Below, one piece after another: positions 33,265-37,872 of a stretch of 37,872 nucleotides of DNA; the stretch's first letter is position 1, and each line of letters starts with the position of its first letter. The DNA is from SVTX01 sp964629615 (lineage in GTDB: Bacteria > Bacillota > Clostridia > Oscillospirales > CAG-272), in contig CAZVUD010000014.1 of assembly GCA_964629615.1 (NCBI GenBank), forward strand, positions 1 through 37,872, given 5' to 3'. The position numbers and the translations under genes are program-made. The notes below the pieces were generated by a model, which made no database searches, had not been told where the DNA came from, and was given only the letters and a program-made list of their open reading frames with translations.

Positions 33265-33285
33265 ATAATCAGCGACGTGTGAAAA
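33257..33285 (-). promoter_or_regulatory. Promoter of the ABC-2 exporter operon, overlapping the tetR promoter
   Basis: On the minus strand TTTTCA (33285-33280), 17-bp spacer, TATACT (33262-33257). Its -10 covers four bases of the tetR -10, so polymerase cannot occupy both. Confidence 0.5.
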
Positions 33286-33306
33286 GAACAGATATTTTTA
33301 CATAGT

Positions 33307-33334
33307 TGAAATATATACATTTCACCATTTGGTG
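33307..33334 (+). promoter_or_regulatory. Candidate TetR operator palindromes
   Basis: Two inverted repeats in the tetR leader: TGAAAT-6-ATTTCA (33307-33324) and CACCA-TT-TGGTG (33323-33334). Their position between the tetR promoter and start, and upstream of the divergent promoter, suits an autoregulator. Confidence 0.45.
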
Positions 33335-33354
33335 TACAATTTTGGAGGAAAAGC

Positions 33355-33957
33355 ATGAAGGCTCAGAATTTAAATAATTCTTCAAGAAAAACCAGAAAGC
33401 TTATACGAAAGGTCTTTGCCGAAATGTTAAGTGAGAAAAAGGAGCTCGGAAAGATCTCCGTCAGCGAGCTGTGCAAGAGGGCAGATATCAGCAGGGGATC
33501 CTTCTATTCTCATTACGACGATATATACGGCGTTGCAGAGGACTACGAAAACGAGATGATAGATGCATTTTTCGATACCAGCCGTCTTATTGAGAGCAAG
33601 AATATAATGAGCTTTATAGACTCTATATTCGAATTTATCCGCAAGAACGACGAGGAATACCGCTTGCTGTGCCGATCTAATGATGTGCTCTTTACCGCAA
33701 AAAAGCTGACCTCAATAGCGTCGAAAAAGCTGATAGATCTATGCCTTGGGGATGTAAGGATCAAGGACCGCGCACATCTTGAGCTTGATCTGCAGATCTT
33801 CCTTGACGGAGTTATGTGCGAATATGTGAAGTATTGCAGGGGATATTCCGCAAAGACCCTTGACGATCTTTATGATTACACAAAATATTGGGTGACCAAC
33901 TTTATTTTGCGCCGCTCTGAGCGTACAGAGGCGCCGACCTTGCGCGATCTGATCTGA
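33355..33957 (+). CDS. TetR-family transcriptional regulator
   Basis: 200 aa. The N-terminal DNA-binding domain has the TetR helix-turn-helix (about 28-60: ISVSELCKRADISRGSFYSHYDD), including the conserved GxFYxHY. The C-terminal all-helical ligand domain resembles DhaS/AcrR-type TetR proteins of Firmicutes with a short C-terminus. GGAGG lies 7 nt before the ATG. It is divergent from the two-ATPase exporter operon and followed after 81 nt by a heterodimeric exporter with its own promoter, so it may control both; the divergent one is the more likely target. Confidence 0.93.
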   Translation: MKAQNLNNSSRKTRKLIRKVFAEMLSEKKELGKISVSELCKRADISRGSFYSHYDDIYGVAEDYENEMIDAFFDTSRLIESKNIMSFIDSIFEFIRKNDEEYRLLCRSNDVLFTAKKLTSIASKKLIDLCLGDVRIKDRAHLELDLQIFLDGVMCEYVKYCRGYSAKTLDDLYDYTKYWVTNFILRRSERTEAPTLRDLI

Positions 33958-33974
33958 AAAAATCGCCAAAGGTA

Positions 33975-34003
33975 TTGAAAAAAAGCTTATATAGTGATAT
34001 AAT
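33975..34003 (+). promoter_or_regulatory. Promoter of the heterodimeric exporter
   Basis: TTGAAA (33975-33980), 17-bp spacer, TATAAT (33998-34003), with extended -10 TG. It lies right after tetR. Confidence 0.8.
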
Positions 34004-34038
34004 AGGTAGGAAAATTTGTAATCGGAAGAGAGATTAAA

Positions 34039-35760
34039 ATGAGATCGGTAATCAAGTATTTAAAGAGCTATAAAGCCGAGTGCTTTTTTGCTCCGTTCTT
34101 CAAGCTGCTTGAGGCTTGCTTCGACCTGCTCGTTCCGCTCGTTGTAAAAAACATGATAGATATCGGTATCACGAGCGGAGATAAGAAATATATCTATACG
34201 AGGGTCGCATTGCTCGTAGCATTGGGAGTTATTGGACTTGTGTGTGCATTAAGCGCGCAGTTTTTTGCGGCAAAGGCGGCTGTCGGATTGTCGACACAGC
34301 TAAGAAGCTCACTGTTTGAAAAAATGAGCGATCTGTCCTACACACAGACAGATAAGATAGGCACATCCACGATGATAACGCGCATGACCTCTGACATAAA
34401 TCAGGTGCAGACAGGCGTAAACATGACGCTCAGGCTGTTTTTGCGCTCTCCGATAATCGTATTCGGAGCAATGATCATGGCGTTTACGGTAAACAAGAGC
34501 GTGGCAGTCATATTTTGCGTGCTCATCCCCGTGCTTGCCGTTATCGTGTTTGCGGTAATACTTGCAGGCATACCGATATATAAAAAGGTACAGTCTAAGC
34601 TTGACAGAGTTACATCGCTTACAAGAGAAAACCTTTCGGGCGTGAGAGTCATCAGAGCCTTTAACCTTGAAGCCAGGGAGAGCGAGGAGTTTGCCAAGGC
34701 AAACCGCGAGCACACGGCTATACAGAAGTTTGCAGGCAAGGTAAGTGCGCTTATGAATCCGCTCACATACGTTGCCGTGAACCTTGGCATAGTTGCATTG
34801 CTTTATTTTTCGTCCATCGAGATAAACAGCGACAGAATGACACAGGGCGACCTTTTCGCCATGTACAATTACATGACGCAGATACTTGTAGAGCTTGTAA
34901 AGCTTGCAACGACCATATTTACCGTTACGAAAGCCGTTGCCTGCGCAAAGCGTGTTGAGGACGTACTGCTCATGCCAAATGACCGCGACACACTGCCTTG
35001 CAGTGATAAGGATGACACAGATCTTGCGGTAAGCTTTGAAAACGTCAGCCTGACATACGCAGGCGGCGGAGCCCCCTCGGTTTCGGATATAAGCTTTGGC
35101 GCTAAATGCGGCGAGGTCATAGGTATAATAGGCGGCACGGGCTCGGGCAAGACATCACTTGTAAACATGATCCCCTCGTATTATACCGCGACAGAGGGAT
35201 GCGTTAAGGTCATGGGACGCGATGTGCGCTCGTATGATTATGATGAGATAAGATCGCTCGTCGGTATAGTTCCGCAGAAGTCTGTCCTCTTTAAGGGAAC
35301 TGTGCGCTCCAACCTTTTGTGGGGAAATGAAAATGCCACGGATGAAGAATTGTGGGCGGCGCTCAAAGTTGCACAGGCAGAGGACTTTGTAAGGAGCAAG
35401 GACGGCGGACTTGATGCCAAGGTAGAGCAAAAGGGAAAGAACTTTTCAGGCGGGCAGAGACAGAGATTGTGTATCGCGCGCGCCATAGTCAGACACGCCC
35501 CGATACTTATACTTGACGACAGCTCGTCTGCGCTTGACTTTGCCACCGATGCGGCACTGAGACGCGCCATAGGAGAGCTTGACTACTCCCCCACCGTGTT
35601 CATAATATCCCAGAGAACATCGTCGATAGCACACGCAGATAAGATACTTGTGCTTGATGACGGAAGCCTTAAGGGAATAGGCACGCATGACGAACTTTTA
35701 AGCACATGCGATGTCTACAGAGAGATATATGAGTCGCAGTTTACTGCAGGCAAGGCGTAA
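34039..35760 (+). CDS. ABC exporter half-transporter with degenerate ATP site
   Basis: 573 aa type IV (MsbA-like) exporter: six helices in 1-300, then the ATPase domain (328-573) with Walker A GGTGSGKT (365-372), Q-loop VPQKSVLF, signature FSGGQ (469-473), and Walker B LILDDSS. Asp494 replaces the catalytic Glu and Gln525 (IISQRTSS) replaces the switch His. This is the pattern of the degenerate-site partner in heterodimers such as TM287/288 and BmrC/D. It pairs with the next gene, which begins 14 nt after its stop. Probable multidrug or peptide efflux; substrate unknown. Confidence 0.92.
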   Translation: MRSVIKYLKSYKAECFFAPFFKLLEACFDLLVPLVVKNMIDIGITSGDKKYIYTRVALLVALGVIGLVCALSAQFFAAKAAVGLSTQLRSSLFEKMSDLSYTQTDKIGTSTMITRMTSDINQVQTGVNMTLRLFLRSPIIVFGAMIMAFTVNKSVAVIFCVLIPVLAVIVFAVILAGIPIYKKVQSKLDRVTSLTRENLSGVRVIRAFNLEARESEEFAKANREHTAIQKFAGKVSALMNPLTYVAVNLGIVALLYFSSIEINSDRMTQGDLFAMYNYMTQILVELVKLATTIFTVTKAVACAKRVEDVLLMPNDRDTLPCSDKDDTDLAVSFENVSLTYAGGGAPSVSDISFGAKCGEVIGIIGGTGSGKTSLVNMIPSYYTATEGCVKVMGRDVRSYDYDEIRSLVGIVPQKSVLFKGTVRSNLLWGNENATDEELWAALKVAQAEDFVRSKDGGLDAKVEQKGKNFSGGQRQRLCIARAIVRHAPILILDDSSSALDFATDAALRRAIGELDYSPTVFIISQRTSSIAHADKILVLDDGSLKGIGTHDELLSTCDVYREIYESQFTAGKA

Positions 35761-35774
35761 AGGGGGCTCTGATA

Positions 35775-37586
35775 ATGAAGAAAAAAGTCAAAAACATAAA
35801 GAATTCAAAAAAGATCAGCATGCCCGAAAATGCAAGCAATATGGGTACGATAAAGAGAGTGCTTAAGTATCTTAATACTTATAAATGGCTCTTTTTCCTC
35901 TCGCTCGTCTTGGCGGCGGCAGTCGTCGGACTTACGATATATGTGCCGATACTTGTGGGCGACGCCATAGATATGGCTGTCGGCAAGGATAATGTAAATT
36001 TTGAGGGCATCTTACGCGTGCTTCTGGAGATATGCATACTTTCCTCTGTCACTGCGGCTCTACAGTGGATAATGAACGTGTGCAACAATAAGATAACATT
36101 CGGTATAGTAAGAAGGCTCAGACGCGATGCATTCGTAAAGATACAGACCCTGCCGCTGTCATACCTTGACAGCCACGCAGTGGGAGATACGGTAAGCCGT
36201 GTTATATCCGACGTAGACCAATTTTCAGACGGATTGCTCATGGGATTTTCCCAATTGTTCACAGGCGCGCTTACCATAATCGCAACGCTTGCGTTTATGA
36301 TATCCATAAATAAGACCATAACCGTGATAGTTGTCGTTATGACACCTCTGTCCTTGTTTGTGGCGGCGTTTATCGCAAAGAGCACGCATTCGCTCTTTTC
36401 AAAGCAGTCGCAGACCCGTGCAGAGCAGACCGCGCTTATAGACGAGATGATAGGCGAGCATAAGACCGTTGCGGCATTCTCACAGGAGGATAACGTAAAT
36501 GAGCGATTCAATGAGGTGAACGAGAGACTGGGCAAGATATCGCTCAAGGCATTGTTCTATTCCTCACTGACTAATCCCAGCACGAGATTTGTAAACAACC
36601 TTGTGTATGCGGCTGTGGCGTTTACGGGAGCTTTGATATGCATAAACGGAAATGCAGGCGCAGACGGCGCGCTCACCGTAGGTATGTTTTCCACATTGCT
36701 CTCATATGCAAATCAGTACACAAAGCCCTTTAATGAGATATCAGGAGTTATAACCGAGCTTCAGAACGCGCTTGCATGCGTTGCAAGACTCTTTGAGCTT
36801 ATAGACGCAAGCTCCGAGATCCCCGACTCTGCAGACGCATTGGAGCTTACAAAAGATGATATCAACGGTGATGTCAGCATAAAAAATGTGAGCTTTTCAT
36901 ACAGTAAGGACAAGGAGCTCATACGCGACTTTGACCTTGATATAAAGCAGGGTCAGAGAGTGGCGATAGTTGGACCTACGGGATGTGGAAAGACCACATT
37001 TATAAATCTGCTCATGCGCTTTTATGATGTTGACGGCGGAAGTATATGCGTCAGCGGCAATGATATAAGAGATGTCACAAGGGCATCTCTCCGCAAGAGC
37101 TACGGAATGGTGCTTCAGGACACGTGGCTCAAGGCAGGAACTGTCAGAGAGAATATTGCCATGGGTGATCCGAGCGCGGATGACGAGAGGATAATCGCGG
37201 CGGCAAAGCAGGCGCATGCGCACAGCTTTATATGCCGTTTGCCTGACGGATATGACACGGTGATAGGCGAGGACGGAGGTCAGCTGTCGCAGGGTCAGAA
37301 ACAGCTCTTGTGCATCGCGAGAGTTATACTTTGCCTGCCGCCCATGTTGATACTTGACGAGGCTACATCCTCCATAGATACGCGTACAGAGCTTAAGATA
37401 CAGAATGCATTTGCCCTTATGATGAAGGGCAGAACATCCTTTATAGTGGCTCACAGACTGTCTACCATAAAGGAAGCCGATGTCATCCTTGTTATGAAGG
37501 ATGGAAAGATAATAGAGAAGGGCGATCATGAAGCATTGCTTGAAAAGGGCGGATTTTACAGTACGCTGTGGAACAGCCAGTTCTGA
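35775..37586 (+). CDS. ABC exporter half-transporter, catalytic partner
   Basis: 603 aa. A basic N-terminal extension of about 25 residues, six helices (about 35-330), ATPase domain 365-603 with Walker A GPTGCGKT (400-407), Walker B LILDEAT with catalytic Glu529, and switch His560. Its own signature is LSQGQ (504-508) instead of LSGGQ. In a heterodimer this variant signature completes the degenerate site of the first half while the first half's normal LSGGQ-type signature completes this one's active site, exactly as in known pairs. Ribosome site GGGGG precedes the ATG. Last gene of the window. Confidence 0.94.
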   Translation: MKKKVKNIKNSKKISMPENASNMGTIKRVLKYLNTYKWLFFLSLVLAAAVVGLTIYVPILVGDAIDMAVGKDNVNFEGILRVLLEICILSSVTAALQWIMNVCNNKITFGIVRRLRRDAFVKIQTLPLSYLDSHAVGDTVSRVISDVDQFSDGLLMGFSQLFTGALTIIATLAFMISINKTITVIVVVMTPLSLFVAAFIAKSTHSLFSKQSQTRAEQTALIDEMIGEHKTVAAFSQEDNVNERFNEVNERLGKISLKALFYSSLTNPSTRFVNNLVYAAVAFTGALICINGNAGADGALTVGMFSTLLSYANQYTKPFNEISGVITELQNALACVARLFELIDASSEIPDSADALELTKDDINGDVSIKNVSFSYSKDKELIRDFDLDIKQGQRVAIVGPTGCGKTTFINLLMRFYDVDGGSICVSGNDIRDVTRASLRKSYGMVLQDTWLKAGTVRENIAMGDPSADDERIIAAAKQAHAHSFICRLPDGYDTVIGEDGGQLSQGQKQLLCIARVILCLPPMLILDEATSSIDTRTELKIQNAFALMMKGRTSFIVAHRLSTIKEADVILVMKDGKIIEKGDHEALLEKGGFYSTLWNSQF

Positions 37587-37612
37587 TATCGCATAATATT
37601 AAAAATAGTCAA

Positions 37613-37638
37613 AATACCCCCCGTAAAAACGGCGTATT
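37613..37638 (-). terminator. Hairpin near the end of the exporter operon
   Basis: AATAC/GTATT and CCGT/ACGG with an internal loop of C's. The T-rich tail is on the minus strand; on the plus strand A's follow, so it would be a weak plus-strand terminator at best. Confidence 0.35.
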
Positions 37639-37658
37639 AAAAAAATCGGCTATAGGGG

Positions 37659-37687
37659 TTGACAAAATTAATATAATGTGGTAGAAT
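37659..37687 (+). promoter_or_regulatory. First of two tandem promoters at the right edge
   Basis: TTGACA (37659-37664), 17-bp spacer, TAGAAT (37682-37687). No gene starts before the window ends, so the transcript runs off the edge. Confidence 0.75.
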
Positions 37688-37730
37688 AAGACAGTAAATA
37701 GCGAAAAATGCAAAATTTACAAAAAATTGC

Positions 37731-37759
37731 TTGACAGGAGGAATGTAGTCGTGTATAAT
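37731..37759 (+). promoter_or_regulatory. Second tandem promoter, fully consensus
   Basis: TTGACA (37731-37736), exact 17-bp spacer, TATAAT (37754-37759), 72 bp after the first. Paired consensus promoters of this kind commonly drive rRNA or tRNA operons, but no such gene is visible here. Confidence 0.82.
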
Positions 37760-37763
37760 GCCC

Positions 37764-37795
<32 letters not shown>

Positions 37796-37872
37796 GCGGC
37801 TATCAGCATCTTTGTCGATTAATTAACAAATCTAATAATTTGAATAGAACACCTATAGGGTAACTTTGCCCT

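Noticed and set aside
37796..37872. Start of 16S rRNA at the right edge
   Set aside because: No 16S 5' sequence such as the AGAGTTTGAT motif appears before the edge, so the rRNA leader idea remains only a possibility.

Overview
The window looks like chromosome from an anaerobic, mid-to-low-GC Clostridia bacterium, probably a gut relative of the Oscillospirales/Christensenellales. The evidence is a stand-alone rubredoxin, a SpoVB-type flippase, the Gram-positive ylm (sepF) division cluster leading into ileS-lspA-rluD, consensus SigA-type promoters with 17-bp spacers, strong GGAGG ribosome sites and several TTG starts. Genus-level placement is inference. There are no phage genes, transposases or CRISPR arrays.

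Layout. 1-300: the 5' part of a leftward tRNA-Leu, preceded by two tandem ~101-bp units that each carry a truncated tRNA-Leu 5' end split by a 46-bp double-hairpin insert, all downstream of one strong promoter. 380-3572: a cysteine-repeat surface protein, a SpoVB-like flippase (minus) and rubredoxin. 3595-6966: a giant ABC ATPase-FtsX fusion (minus). 7116-17553: miaA, then a tightly packed plus-strand run of HlyD-like protein, yggS, sepF, yggT, ylmH, ileS, lspA, rluD and a HAD phosphatase. The usual divIVA is missing and there is no T-box. 17587-20550: a TIM-barrel isomerase, cysS and a GtrA-like protein. 20547-23936 (minus): response regulator, ABC ATPase, permease and sensor kinase, a self-contained peptide-antibiotic type sensing/export module with four direct repeats ahead of the ABC genes. 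24063-26985: csoR and copA, with a textbook copper operator between -35 and -10 and an internal ribosome site that would release the C-terminal metal-binding domain as a CopZ chaperone. 27001-29476: a membrane-anchored WG-repeat protein and a YwaF-like membrane protein. 29520-37586: an ABC-2 exporter (two ATPases, one permease), a divergent TetR regulator, and a heterodimeric ABC exporter pair with one degenerate ATP site. 37613-37872: two tandem consensus promoters, the second followed at once by eight AGAC repeats, pointing to a transcription unit beyond the right edge.

How it fits together. Half the window is housekeeping: tRNA modification and charging (miaA, ileS, cysS), rRNA modification, lipoprotein processing and Z-ring assembly. 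The other half is envelope defence and export: four different ABC systems with their own regulators, and copper efflux. The most unusual signals are the pseudo-tRNA leader at the left edge, the internal copZ start within copA, and the promoter-microsatellite pair at the right edge.
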